Notes: generated by a model not told the origin, from the letters alone. A DNA stretch of 64,000 nucleotides from Aliivibrio fischeri ATCC 7744 = JCM 18803 = DSM 507 (GCF_023983475.1 NZ_CP092712.1:682001-746000); one strand, 5' to 3'; counted from the stretch's first letter, positions 21,169 to 30,674 are shown. A program made the numbers and translations.

Positions 21169-21464
21169 ATAAACCTACTTACTTGCAATAAATTTTGAAT
21201 TTTAAGTTATTTTTTAAGTTATGCAAAAATAATTGCATTAAACTTGTTGGGTGAATTTATGCTTAATTGGTAGGCAATGCAATAGGTTTTTGTTATTTTT
21301 GTGTTTATTTTTCGAACTGAGATCTCGCTATCATTTCAAATAAATTTGCATTGTTATTTTTATTATTAGGAGTAAATTCTTCAAAAGTTGCATTTGTACC
21401 TAGAAAGTATGATGCATTATTAATAATAAAAAATAGCGTACCCTACACAAAGATGGAGTTTTAT
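21169..21464. promoter_or_regulatory. Divergent control region between ridA-cyuA and cyuP
   Basis: About 300 AT-rich bases (A/T tracts up to 7) must hold both promoters. An imperfect GCAAAAATAATTGC repeat (about 21223-21236) and a GAGATCTC palindrome (about 21321-21328) are visible, but I cannot assign an operator. The in-frame ORF upstream of the chosen cyuP start has no ribosome-binding site. Confidence 0.4.
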
Positions 21465-22769
21465 ATGAACACAGCTACATTGCCGAGTCATCATCATGAG
21501 AGAGATGGAATGAATGACTCTGAGTGGAAAAAAGCGACGAAATTCGATAGTACTGATATTGGTTGGATTGTAATCAGTATTGGTATGGCCATAGGCGCAG
21601 GAATTGTATTTTTGCCTGTACAAGTTGGCATCATGGGGCTTTGGGTGTTCCTTTTATCTTCAATTATTGGTTACCCAGCCATGTATTTGTTTCAAAAACT
21701 TTTTATTAACACTCTCGCAGAAGCAAAGACATGTACGGATTACCCAGGTGTTATTACTGGTTATTTAGGTAAAAACTGGGGGATAGCTTTAGGTGTTCTT
21801 TATTTCATAATGTTGGTTATTTGGGTGCTGGTTTACTCGCTAGCAGTCACTAATGACAGTTCATCATACTTGCATTCTTTTGGTGTGACTGAGGGGCACT
21901 TAAACGATAACGTATTTTATGGTTTAGGCCTGATTTGTATTCTTGCATTCATTGGTTCAAAAGGTGAAAAGTTACTGTTTAAACTTTCTGGTTTTATGGC
22001 TGTAACGGTTTTATCTTTAGTGGCAATTATGGGGTTATTATTGGTATCTCGTTGGGATATGGCAAATATTCCAGCAATGGGAACATTTGGACCAATGCTA
22101 AAAGATGCGATTATTACCTTACCTTTTACTTTAACTTCTATCCTGTTTATCCAATCATTAAGCCCTATGGTGATTTCATATCGTTCACATGAAAAATCTA
22201 TTGAGGTTGCTCGTTTTAAAGCGCTACGAGCAATGAATATTGCTTTTGGTATCTTATTTGTTGTTGTTTTCTTCTTTGCTGTTTCTTTTACTTTTGCGAT
22301 TAGCCAAGAGCAAGCAGCAGAAGCAATGAATAAAAATATTTCAGCACTAGCGATTATTGCACACTATTTCCCTGGCAGTTGGGCAACGGTTACAGGTATC
22401 GTGATTAATATCTTCGCTGTTGTGACATCATTCTTTGGTGTGTTTATGGCATTCCAAGAAGCGTGTCGTGGTATTGCCATGAATATACTATTAAGACGTA
22501 TGGATGAATCTGCGATTAATAAAGAATTGGTAAATAAACTCATTACTGTATTCATTATTTTACTTGCATGGTCTGCTGTTGCGTTAAATGCGCCTATCTT
22601 ATCTTTTACCTCGATTTGTAGTCCTGTTTTTGGTTTGGTTGGTTGTTTAATTCCAGCTTATCTTGTGTATAAAGTACCGACACTTCATAAGTACAAAGGG
22701 GTAGCAACAAATCTAATTATTATTACTGGTATTCTGCTTTGTATCTCTCCAATACTTGCATTTATCTAA
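21465..22769 (+). CDS. cyuP: L-cysteine (serine/threonine) transporter CyuP (DlsT/YhaO), HAAAP family
   Basis: Inner-membrane amino-acid importer of the hydroxy/aromatic amino-acid permease family, closely similar to E. coli YhaO. Shared segments include KFDSTDIGWIVISIGMAIGA, IGYPAMYLFQKLFINTLAE and VISYRSHEKSIEVARFKALR. About eleven membrane helices are visible. The ATG after TGGAGTTTTAT gives 434 residues, close to the E. coli length, whereas an upstream in-frame start lacks a ribosome-binding site. It is divergent from ridA-cyuA, so transporter and desulfidase form one catabolic module. Confidence 0.88.
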   Translation: MNTATLPSHHHERDGMNDSEWKKATKFDSTDIGWIVISIGMAIGAGIVFLPVQVGIMGLWVFLLSSIIGYPAMYLFQKLFINTLAEAKTCTDYPGVITGYLGKNWGIALGVLYFIMLVIWVLVYSLAVTNDSSSYLHSFGVTEGHLNDNVFYGLGLICILAFIGSKGEKLLFKLSGFMAVTVLSLVAIMGLLLVSRWDMANIPAMGTFGPMLKDAIITLPFTLTSILFIQSLSPMVISYRSHEKSIEVARFKALRAMNIAFGILFVVVFFFAVSFTFAISQEQAAEAMNKNISALAIIAHYFPGSWATVTGIVINIFAVVTSFFGVFMAFQEACRGIAMNILLRRMDESAINKELVNKLITVFIILLAWSAVALNAPILSFTSICSPVFGLVGCLIPAYLVYKVPTLHKYKGVATNLIIITGILLCISPILAFI

Positions 22770-22790
22770 GATTAATTTTCTAAATAACAT

Positions 22791-22824
22791 AAAAAAGCCC
22801 AGAGATATCCTCTCTGGGCTTTTT
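22791..22824 (+). terminator. Intrinsic terminator of cyuP
   Basis: AAAAAGCCCAGAGA pairs with TCTCTGGGCTTTTT over a 5-nt loop. IS copy 1 begins 15 nt after the stem's 3' foot. Confidence 0.93.
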
Positions 22825-22875
22825 CTATTTATGCTGTCTCGTCCTGAAATGTGTTTACACATTTAGGACTTTTAT

Positions 22876-23274
22876 ATGACAAATCAAGAAAAAACAAAGA
22901 ATAAGCGAACTCAACGCGATTATTCATTAGGCTTTAAATTGCAGCTTGTTGCCGCTATAGAAGAAGGCGATATGACCTATAAGCAAGCTCAAAGCATTTA
23001 TGGCATTCAAGGTCGCTCTACCGTACTTACTTGGTTAAGAAAACACGGTAAGATGGACTGGTCTCAATCACCTAAGATTATTATGCCTAAATCCCCGAAA
23101 GCAAAAGAATCACCTGCCCAAAAAATTAAACGTTTAGAGCGAGAGCTTGATGATGAAAGAATGCGTAATTTATTACTTAATGAAGTCGTAAATATCATGG
23201 ACGCAGAACATGGTGCAGGCCTTAGAAAAAAGTATATTGCCAAGGAGCAAGAAGTCTTCAAAAGCAGAAAATGA
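22876..23274 (+). CDS. IS3-family transposase OrfA, copy 1
   Basis: DNA-binding subunit of the transposase: an N-terminal helix-turn-helix (about residues 15-60, YSLGFKLQLVAAIEEGDMTYKQAQ) and a C-terminal helical leucine-zipper-like region (IKRLERELDDERMRNLLLNE). It is 132 residues long and ends in an ATGA overlap with orfB. It differs from copies 2 and 3 at two residues (E for K in AAIEEGD and S for N in QSIYG). Confidence 0.92.
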   Translation: MTNQEKTKNKRTQRDYSLGFKLQLVAAIEEGDMTYKQAQSIYGIQGRSTVLTWLRKHGKMDWSQSPKIIMPKSPKAKESPAQKIKRLERELDDERMRNLLLNEVVNIMDAEHGAGLRKKYIAKEQEVFKSRK

Positions 23275-24116
23275 TTAGCTTAGAGCGAGCTAGTCAGCTA
23301 CTTGGCATTACAAGACAATGTATATACCAACAAGAACGTAGAGCTTTGAAACGTGCTGTTGAACTTTCACCAGTTAAAAATATGGTGCAAGAAATTCGTC
23401 GATATATGCCTCGTATTGGAGGTAAAAAATTATATTTTTTACTTAAACCCAAATTTATCACTCATGGCATAAAGTTAGGCAGAGATAATTTTTTTTCTTA
23501 TTTAAGGAATGAGTGTTTACTAGTAAAACCTAAACGAAGTTACACAAAAACTACCTACAGTAAGCATTGGATGAAAAAACATCCTAATTTACTTAAAGAA
23601 GTAATACCTCAAGCTCCTGAAGAGGTATTTGTCAGTGATATCACTTACGTTCAATCACAAGAAGGTGTTCATTATTTATCATTAGTAACAGATGCTTATA
23701 GTCGAAAGATAATGGGATATGAATTAAGTGATGAAATGAAAGCTACTGATGTAGTCAAAGCTCTTGATATGGCGATAGAGAGTCGTCAATATCAAAGGAG
23801 TACGATTCATCATTCAGACCGAGGATTACAGTATTGCTCAAAGGTTTATCAGGAAAAGCTGAATAAAAATGACATTAAACCATCAATGACGGATGGGTAT
23901 GATTGCTATCAAAATGCATTAGCAGAGCGAATAAATGGGATACTTAAACAAGAGTTTCTTTTGTATGACTGCAAAGATTTAGAGGAGTTAAGACATCTAG
24001 ATGAAGAATCTATTTTTATTTATAATGAAATGCGACCACATTTAAGCTTGGGAATGAGTACACCAAATCAAGTACACAAAAAAAGCCAAGTGCGTACGCA
24101 CTTAGCTTTCAATTAA
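23271..24116 (+). CDS. IS3-family transposase OrfB (DDE integrase), copy 1
   Basis: RNase-H-fold catalytic subunit. The DDE residues are in VSDITYVQ, HHSDRGLQYCS and ALAERINGILKQEF. The start overlaps orfA (ATGA); translational coupling is possible, and a fused OrfAB made by frameshifting cannot be excluded. This copy has 281 residues, because a run of seven A near the 3' end (six in copies 2 and 3) shifts the frame and replaces the last residues with SQVRTHLAFN. The change lies beyond the catalytic core, so activity may persist. Confidence 0.92.
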   Translation: MISLERASQLLGITRQCIYQQERRALKRAVELSPVKNMVQEIRRYMPRIGGKKLYFLLKPKFITHGIKLGRDNFFSYLRNECLLVKPKRSYTKTTYSKHWMKKHPNLLKEVIPQAPEEVFVSDITYVQSQEGVHYLSLVTDAYSRKIMGYELSDEMKATDVVKALDMAIESRQYQRSTIHHSDRGLQYCSKVYQEKLNKNDIKPSMTDGYDCYQNALAERINGILKQEFLLYDCKDLEELRHLDEESIFIYNEMRPHLSLGMSTPNQVHKKSQVRTHLAFN

Positions 24117-24150
24117 AAATCGTCAACGTATTTTAGGACGAGACATGCTG

Positions 24151-24993
24151 TTATTTATTTAAGTGAGAAGCGTGGAATTTTAAATGTTCATCAATAAATG
24201 TTGAGATGAAGAAGTAGCTATGGTCATAGCCTGGTTGCATTCTAACTTCAATATCAGTTCCTGATTTCTCTGCTGAAGAGAGAAGGTATTCAGGTTTTAA
24301 TTGTTCTTCTAAAAAGCCGTCAGCTTCACCTTGGTCAACTAAGATTGGAAGTTTTGAGCCTTTTTTAAGAAGTTCAGAACTATCGTATTCTAACCAAGCT
24401 TCTTTATTATCACCTAAGTATAAACCTAACGCTTTTTGTCCCCATGGACAGTTAATTGGGCTAGCAATAGGGCTAAAGGCAGAAATAGATTGATACATAT
24501 CTTGGTTTTTTAAGCCGATGGTAATAGCACCATGACCACCCATACTGTGACCAGAAATCGATTTTTTATCTGATACAGGGAAGTGTTCTTCGATTAATGA
24601 TGGTAGCTCTTTTGTCACATAGTCATACATATGGTAGTGACGGTTCCAAGGAGCTTGAGTTGCATTTAAGTAGAACCCTGCACCTAGGCCAAAATCGTAT
24701 GCACCTTCTGCATCATCAGCGACGTCTTCACCGCGAGGACTTGTATCCATAGCCACAATAGCAATACCTAATTCAGCTGCTTTTTTGAAAGCACCAGCTT
24801 TTTGCATGAAGTTTTCATCAGTACAGGTTAAGCCTGATAACCAGTATAAAACAGGAACCGGATTACTTTCAGATGCGTTTGCAGGTAAGAAAATAGCAAA
24901 GCGCATATTGCAGTTTAGAGATGATGAAGTATGTGTGTATTGTTTGTGCCAACCACCCGCAACTTTTGCTTGGCTGATATTTTCGATTGTCAT
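24151..24993 (-). CDS. fghA: S-formylglutathione hydrolase
   Basis: Serine esterase that hydrolyses S-formylglutathione to formate and glutathione, the second step of glutathione-dependent formaldehyde detoxification. The catalytic Ser is in SGHSMGGHGA (about residue 148), with Asp in DQGEADGF and His in GYDHSYFF. The YWLSGLTCTDENF segment is typical of esterase D family members. It is 280 residues long and full length. The stop codon is only a few bases from the IS end, but the coding sequence is intact. adhC lies upstream on the same strand. Confidence 0.95.
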   Translation of the reverse strand: MTIENISQAKVAGGWHKQYTHTSSSLNCNMRFAIFLPANASESNPVPVLYWLSGLTCTDENFMQKAGAFKKAAELGIAIVAMDTSPRGEDVADDAEGAYDFGLGAGFYLNATQAPWNRHYHMYDYVTKELPSLIEEHFPVSDKKSISGHSMGGHGAITIGLKNQDMYQSISAFSPIASPINCPWGQKALGLYLGDNKEAWLEYDSSELLKKGSKLPILVDQGEADGFLEEQLKPEYLLSSAEKSGTDIEVRMQPGYDHSYFFISTFIDEHLKFHASHLNK

Positions 24994-25178
24994 GATGAGC
25001 CCTTTTATATTTGATTCGTATCAGCGAGATCACTGTATTGAATAGGTATCTACTGGTTGATTTTGAAGTGCTTTAAAATAAAGGATGAAACACTCAGTAA
25101 GATTATCTATAAATTGCGCCACCCACGCAGATAAGCATACTGTCTTTATATAAAGCACTTGGAGATCAAAAGTAGAAT

Positions 25179-25201
25179 AGGGGCTAGAGTATCTAACCCC
25201 T
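25179..25201 (-). terminator. Weak hairpin after adhC
   Basis: AGGGGTTAGA and TCTAGCCCCT pair (one G-U) over a 3-nt loop just past the adhC stop codon. The following bases on the minus strand are only partly T-rich, so termination would be partial, which is compatible with fghA being co-transcribed. Confidence 0.45.
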
Positions 25202-25210
25202 CACTTTTAC

Positions 25211-26371
<1,161 letters not shown>

Positions 26372-26534
26372 TTAATATATTCGGATGAGCAGTCAACTAA
26401 AGCGTAGTTGAGTTTTCTATTTCTGCTCTCTCGTCTTGTTGGGTGCCATTATAAGTATTTCGCATCAATTGATAATACGTTAGAATGGTAAATAATTTTT
26501 ACGAATACGTAATAATAGTAGTGGAGAATAGCCT

Positions 26535-27407
26535 GTGATTGATTGGGAAGGGGTAACGGAATTCGTTGCCGTTGCTGAAGCGCAAAGCTTTACAGGAGCC
26601 GCTAGAGCTCTTGATACTTCTGTTGCTCAAATTAGCCGTAAAGTCGCGGCCTTAGAGGATCGTCTTTCAATTAAATTATTGATAAGAACGACTCGAAAAG
26701 TTTCTGTAACGGAGGCTGGGCAAACTTATTATCAACATTGTCGTCATTTAGTTGAAGGTTTAAAACAAGCTGATAGAGCTATTACAGAGCTAAACGCAAC
26801 TCCTCAAGGACGCTTAAAAATCACGTCTTCAGTGACATATGGTGAGCAATTGATCGCACCACTACTGAGTGATTTTATGCTGATGTACCCACAGCTTGAA
26901 CTTGAACTTGTTTTATCAAATCAAACATTAGATTTGGTTGAACAAGATTTTGATTTAGCGATTCGATTAGGGCGTTTAACCGATTCAACCATGATGGCAA
27001 AACGTCTATCTAGCCGCCAAGTGCGCGTATGTGCTTCTCCTGGTTATATTGAAAAACATGGTGAACCTCATACCTTATCTGAACTATCGCAACATAACTG
27101 CTTAGTTGGTAGCTTGCCTATTTGGCGTTTTATTGAGAATAAAAAAGAAAAAAGCGTAAGAGTAAAAGGTTCTGTTCACTGTAATAGTGGAGCAGCTTTA
27201 ACGAATGCGGCATTAAAAGGGTTAGGTATTGTTCAGCTGCCTGATTTTTATGTTCAAGAATCAATGGATAAAGGCGAGCTAGTAGAAATCCTCGTTCCTT
27301 ATCGTGAGCCAAAAGAAGGTATCTGGGCTGTATACCCAAATAACCGACACCTTTCCACTAAGGTTCGTTTATTGGTTGAGTTTTTAGCACAAGAGTTAGC
27401 TGAATAA
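26535..27407 (+). CDS. LysR-family transcriptional regulator
   Basis: N-terminal winged helix-turn-helix (about residues 5-62, FVAVAEAQSFTGAARALDTSVAQISRKVAALE) and a C-terminal periplasmic-binding-like effector domain (about 90-290) of the CrgA/AaeR-like subgroup. It starts at GTG, placed by GGAG eight bases upstream. It is divergent from adhC-fghA, the classic LysR arrangement, so formaldehyde or an aldehyde-derived signal is a reasonable guess for its input. It abuts tadA (stop codon directly followed by the tadA ATG). Confidence 0.88.
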   Translation: MIDWEGVTEFVAVAEAQSFTGAARALDTSVAQISRKVAALEDRLSIKLLIRTTRKVSVTEAGQTYYQHCRHLVEGLKQADRAITELNATPQGRLKITSSVTYGEQLIAPLLSDFMLMYPQLELELVLSNQTLDLVEQDFDLAIRLGRLTDSTMMAKRLSSRQVRVCASPGYIEKHGEPHTLSELSQHNCLVGSLPIWRFIENKKEKSVRVKGSVHCNSGAALTNAALKGLGIVQLPDFYVQESMDKGELVEILVPYREPKEGIWAVYPNNRHLSTKVRLLVEFLAQELAE

Positions 27408-27932
27408 ATGAGTGTTAAACAAGAAAGCAGAGATGCAAGTTTCTATATGCAACGAGCAATGGAACTGGCTGCTATCGCAGAACAAGAGGGTGAAGTTCCT
27501 GTCGGTGCCGTGATTGTCTTGGATGATGAAATCATAGGAGAAGGGTGGAATCGCTCAATCAGTACTCATGATGCAACTGCTCATGCAGAGATGATGGCAA
27601 TTAAACAAGCGGGCAGTAAAATTGAAAACTATCGCCTAGTTGATGCGACATTATACGTTACGTTAGAACCATGCCCTATGTGTGCTGGTGCTATTGTTCA
27701 TAGCCGCATTAAACGTGTTATTTTTGGTGCATCGGATATGAAAACTGGTGCATCAGGAAGCGTGATAAACCTGTTTACTTCAGCAACGGCTTTTCATTTT
27801 GTGGAATGTGAATCAGGCGTGATGGAAGACGCATGTCGTTCACAACTGCAAGCGTTCTTTAAAAGAAGACGCAAAGAGAAGAAAGAAGAGAAAAAAGCGA
27901 GAAGAGAAGCCGGGGAAAATAACGTTAAATAA
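27408..27932 (+). CDS. tadA: tRNA-specific adenosine deaminase
   Basis: Essential zinc enzyme that deaminates A34 of tRNA-Arg(ACG) to inosine. The zinc and catalytic motifs HAEMMAIK and PCPMCAGAIVHSRI are present. The conserved GASGSVINLF-type segment binds the anticodon loop. The 174-residue protein ends in a very basic tail (KRRRKEKKEEKKARRE). It begins directly after the LysR stop, so the two are probably co-transcribed. Confidence 0.96.
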   Translation: MSVKQESRDASFYMQRAMELAAIAEQEGEVPVGAVIVLDDEIIGEGWNRSISTHDATAHAEMMAIKQAGSKIENYRLVDATLYVTLEPCPMCAGAIVHSRIKRVIFGASDMKTGASGSVINLFTSATAFHFVECESGVMEDACRSQLQAFFKRRRKEKKEEKKARREAGENNVK

Positions 27933-27972
27933 TATTTAATGCCAATTCTCTTAATGATCATTTCATTAGCTA

Positions 27973-27993
27973 TGTCTCGTCCTAAAATACGTT
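27973..27993 (-). repeat. Solo right-end inverted repeat of the IS3-family element
   Basis: These 21 bases are identical to the right terminal repeat of the resident IS (TGTCTCGTCCTAAAATACGTT type), reading inward from the right end. The match stops abruptly at base 27993. No transposase sequence follows. It lies just before the bidirectional terminator at 28001-28028 and 47 bases from IS copy 2. It is a scar of an earlier copy or of a failed excision or deletion. Confidence 0.8.
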
Positions 27994-27998
27994 ATTCT

Positions 27999-28036
27999 AA
28001 AAAGGCAAGCCATTACAGGTTTGCCTTTTTTCTTTT
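27999..28036. terminator. Bidirectional intrinsic terminator downstream of tadA
   Basis: AAAGGCAA and TTGCCTTT form a stem over a 12-nt loop, with T-runs on the plus strand (TTTTTTCTTTT) and A-runs giving T-runs on the minus strand. It serves tadA (+) and probably the small basic ORF now displaced by IS copy 2 (-). IS copy 2 begins 14 nt after the stem foot. Confidence 0.88.
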
Positions 28037-28080
28037 GTATGTCTCGTCCTGAAATGTGTTTACACATTTAGGACTTTTAT

Positions 28081-28479
28081 ATGACAAATCAAGAAAAAAC
28101 AAAGAATAAGCGAACTCAACGCGATTATTCATTAGGCTTTAAATTGCAGCTTGTTGCCGCTATAGAAAAAGGCGATATGACCTATAAGCAAGCTCAAAAC
28201 ATTTATGGCATTCAAGGTCGATCTACCGTACTTACTTGGTTAAGAAAACACGGTAAGATGGACTGGTCTCAATCACCTAAGATTATTATGCCTAAATCCC
28301 CGAAAGCGAAAGAATCGCCTGCACAAAAAATTAAACGTTTAGAGCGAGAGCTTGATGATGAAAGAATGCGTAATTTATTACTTAATGAAGTAGTGAATAT
28401 CATGGACGCAGAACATGGTGCAGGCCTTAGAAAAAAGTATATTGCCAAGGAGCAAGAAGTCTTCAAAAGCAGAAAATGA
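28081..28479 (+). CDS. IS3-family transposase OrfA, copy 2
   Basis: 132-residue helix-turn-helix and leucine-zipper subunit, with the same layout as in copy 1. It ends in the ATGA overlap with orfB. Its sequence is identical to copy 3 and differs from copy 1 at two residues, with additional silent changes. Confidence 0.92.
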   Translation: MTNQEKTKNKRTQRDYSLGFKLQLVAAIEKGDMTYKQAQNIYGIQGRSTVLTWLRKHGKMDWSQSPKIIMPKSPKAKESPAQKIKRLERELDDERMRNLLLNEVVNIMDAEHGAGLRKKYIAKEQEVFKSRK

Positions 28480-29309
28480 TCAGCTTAGAGCGAGCTAGTC
28501 AGCTACTTGGCATTACAAGACAATGTATATACCAACAAGAACGTAGAGCTCTGAAACGTGCCGTTGAACTTTCACCGGTTAAAAATATGGTGCAAGAAAT
28601 TCGTCGATATATGCCTCGTATTGGAGGTAAAAAATTATATTTTTTACTTAAGCCCAAATTCATCACTCATGGCATAAAGTTAGGCAGAGATAACTTTTTT
28701 TCCTATTTAAGAAATGAGTGCTTATTAGTAAAACCTAAACGAAGTTATACAAAAACTACCTATAGTAAGCATTGGATGAAAAAACATCCTAATTTACTTA
28801 AAGAAGTAACACCTCAAGCATCTGAAGAGGTTTTTGTTAGTGATATCACTTACGTTCAATCACAAAAAGGTATTCATTATTTATCTTTAGTAACAGATGC
28901 TTATAGTCGAAAGATAATGGGATATGAATTAAGTGATGAAATGAAAGCTACTGATGTAGTCAAAGCTCTTGATATGGCGATAGATAGCCGTCAATATCAA
29001 AGGAGTACGATTCATCATTCAGACCGAGGATTACAGTATTGTTCAAAGGTTTATCAGGAAAAATTGAATAAAAATGATATTAAGCCATCAATGACGGATG
29101 GTTATGATTGCTATCAAAATGCATTAGCAGAGCGAATAAATGGGATACTTAAACAAGAGTTTCTTTTGTATGACTGTAAAGATTTAGAGGAGTTAAGGCA
29201 TTTAGTTGAAGAATCTATTTTTATTTATAATGAAATGCGGCCACATTTAAGCTTGGGAATGAGTACACCAAATCAAGTACACAAAAAAGCCAAGTGCGTA
29301 CGCACTTAG
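28476..29309 (+). CDS. IS3-family transposase OrfB (DDE integrase), copy 2
   Basis: 277-residue catalytic subunit with the DDE residues in VSDITYVQ, HHSDRGL and ALAERINGIL. It ends in KKAKCVRT, with a stop inside the terminal palindrome, using the six-A version of the homopolymer run. No inactivating change is visible. Confidence 0.92.
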   Translation: MISLERASQLLGITRQCIYQQERRALKRAVELSPVKNMVQEIRRYMPRIGGKKLYFLLKPKFITHGIKLGRDNFFSYLRNECLLVKPKRSYTKTTYSKHWMKKHPNLLKEVTPQASEEVFVSDITYVQSQKGIHYLSLVTDAYSRKIMGYELSDEMKATDVVKALDMAIDSRQYQRSTIHHSDRGLQYCSKVYQEKLNKNDIKPSMTDGYDCYQNALAERINGILKQEFLLYDCKDLEELRHLVEESIFIYNEMRPHLSLGMSTPNQVHKKAKCVRT

Positions 29310-29355
29310 CTTTCAATTAAAAATCGTCAACGTATTTTAGGACGAGACAGTATGT

Positions 29356-29514
29356 CTATCGACAAGAGAAGGGTTCACCTGTATCGAATAATGCTTGAGC
29401 GTATGAACGTTGACGCTGTAAGACTTTTTTATGGTTATTCAGTAGCTTTCTACGACGTTGTGTACTGCTTCTTAGCGTACTTTTACTTTTTGGTTTTCTT
29501 CTACCAGAGAGCAT
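29356..29514 (-). CDS. Small, very basic protein of unknown function (52 residues)
   Basis: A short ORF starting MLSGRRKPKSKSTLRSS and rich in Arg and Lys, with a C-terminal QRSYAQALFDTGEPFSCR. An AGGGGGAG ribosome-binding site precedes the ATG. It fills most of the 310-base gap between IS copy 2 and mltF and would have been convergent with tadA before the insertion. The stop codon lies 6 bases from the IS, so the coding region is intact but it has lost its terminator. I do not recognise the family; the basic character suggests nucleic-acid or ribosome binding. Confidence 0.6.
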   Translation of the reverse strand: MLSGRRKPKSKSTLRSSTQRRRKLLNNHKKVLQRQRSYAQALFDTGEPFSCR

Positions 29515-29658
29515 AAACTCCCCCTAATTAAACGAATAAAAAGCGCGTTATTGTATTTGTAAAACGCGCATAAAAATAAATGATGTGGAATGCAGATTAA
29601 GCCTCTATTGTTACCGTATTATGACGATGAATCTGCGATAAGATTCACCATTATAAAA

Positions 29659-30674
29659 TTACTTTTTAACCTCAATGGCTTGGCTAACACTGGCTTCTGC
29701 TGATGATAAAGGAACATCGATGACTTGTAGATCTTCAACTGTCAGCTCTTCTTGTTTTAACTTGTTCGCTTGCTCTTGTTCGTAACCAATAATACTTTGA
29801 TAATAACGTCTAATATTTTCAACGTAATTTTGCGCTTCATCACCACGTGCAAAACCATAACGTAAGTATCGGTAATAACGCTGTTGACGAAGCAGCGGTA
29901 AATTGTCTTTCACATCAGTCCATGAATCAGGATCGCCACCTAAACGCTGTGTTAGACGTCTTGCATCCATCATATGACCAAAACCGATGTTATATGAAGC
30001 CAGTGCAAACCAAATCTTCTCATGTTCAGTAATTGAGTCAGGAACACGTTTCACAATCCGACGTAAATATTCAGCGCCACCACGAATACTTTGTTCTGGA
30101 TTTAAGCGATTTTGAACCCCAACTGATTGCGCGGTTGGTAGTGTTAGCATCATCATCCCACGAACGCCTGTTGGTGATTTTGCCAATGGGTTCCAATGAG
30201 ATTCTTGATAAGAAAGCGCTGCAAGGAATCGCCAATCAAAGTCGCCCGCGTATTTTTTAAATAGAGGTTCCCACTTTGGTAGTTTACTTTCTAATGCACG
30301 GATAAAGGCGCGAGTATCTACATAATCAAAAGATTCTACGTGACCAAAATATTTTTCTTCAAGAAGGGCAAGTTTACCGCTTTCTTTCAACTCACCAAAA
30401 AATTCAATTAATAGCGCCTGTAAGCTGTCATCTTCGGTTTGTTGTAAGAACCATGCAACGGGTTGATCTTCTGTAACTTCAAAAGCAACAGCCAGATCGG
30501 GATGAATACGCTGAGTGAGTGATAACTCTACTGAATCAGCTAAGGTGTAATGTATTTCACCTGTTGCTACTTTTTTCAGAAGCTCACTTACATCAGTATC
30601 TGCAGCGGTATTCCAATCAAGATTTGGGTATTTTTCTTTTAATTTTATAAGCGTACCTTCAAAGCTTGAATCTT
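29659..30674 (-). pseudogene. mltF: Membrane-bound lytic murein transglycosylase F, 5' part removed by the IS
   Basis: The frame is open from the IS copy 3 boundary to the stop, about 338 residues of a protein normally about 500 long. The C-terminal SLT domain is complete, with the catalytic Glu in SYQESHWNPLAKSPTGVRG and the ASYNIGFGHMMDARRL segment. Only the last part of the N-terminal solute-binding-like domain remains (from about EGTLIKLKEKYPNLDW). The signal peptide and start are missing, so the product cannot be exported or anchored. An internal TTG at 30390 could start a leaderless cytosolic fragment, which is unlikely to be useful. The stop codon is 53 bases from the left base of this interval's neighbouring noncoding spacer before the small basic ORF. 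Confidence 0.88.

Larger units (their letters stand above)
22835..24145 (+). mobile_element. IS3-family insertion sequence, copy 1 (1311 bp)
   Basis: Terminal inverted repeats of about 21 bp (18 matching) start TGTCTCGTCCT and end AGGACGAGACA. A 3-bp target duplication TGC flanks it (22832-22834 and 24146-24148), so this copy is an intact simple insertion. It carries two overlapping ORFs (ATGA overlap). A near-perfect hairpin at 22841-22869 covers the AGGA ribosome-binding site of orfA. The 16-bp palindrome AAGTGCGTACGCACTT (24088-24103) lies at the right end as a likely terminator. The insertion lies between convergent cyuP and fghA and damages neither. Confidence 0.95.
28040..29349 (+). mobile_element. 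IS3-family insertion sequence, copy 2 (1310 bp)
   Basis: Same terminal repeats as copy 1. A 3-bp target duplication GTA flanks it (28037-28039 and 29350-29352), so both junctions are original. The hairpin over the orfA ribosome-binding site is at 28046-28074. The ORFs match copy 3 at every residue, and compared stretches of DNA are identical. It separates the tadA terminator from the small basic ORF that would otherwise be convergent with tadA. Confidence 0.95.

Noticed and set aside
25024-25200. Remnant gene between fghA and adhC
   Set aside because: No open frame with a start and ribosome-binding site; only a weak hairpin is present.
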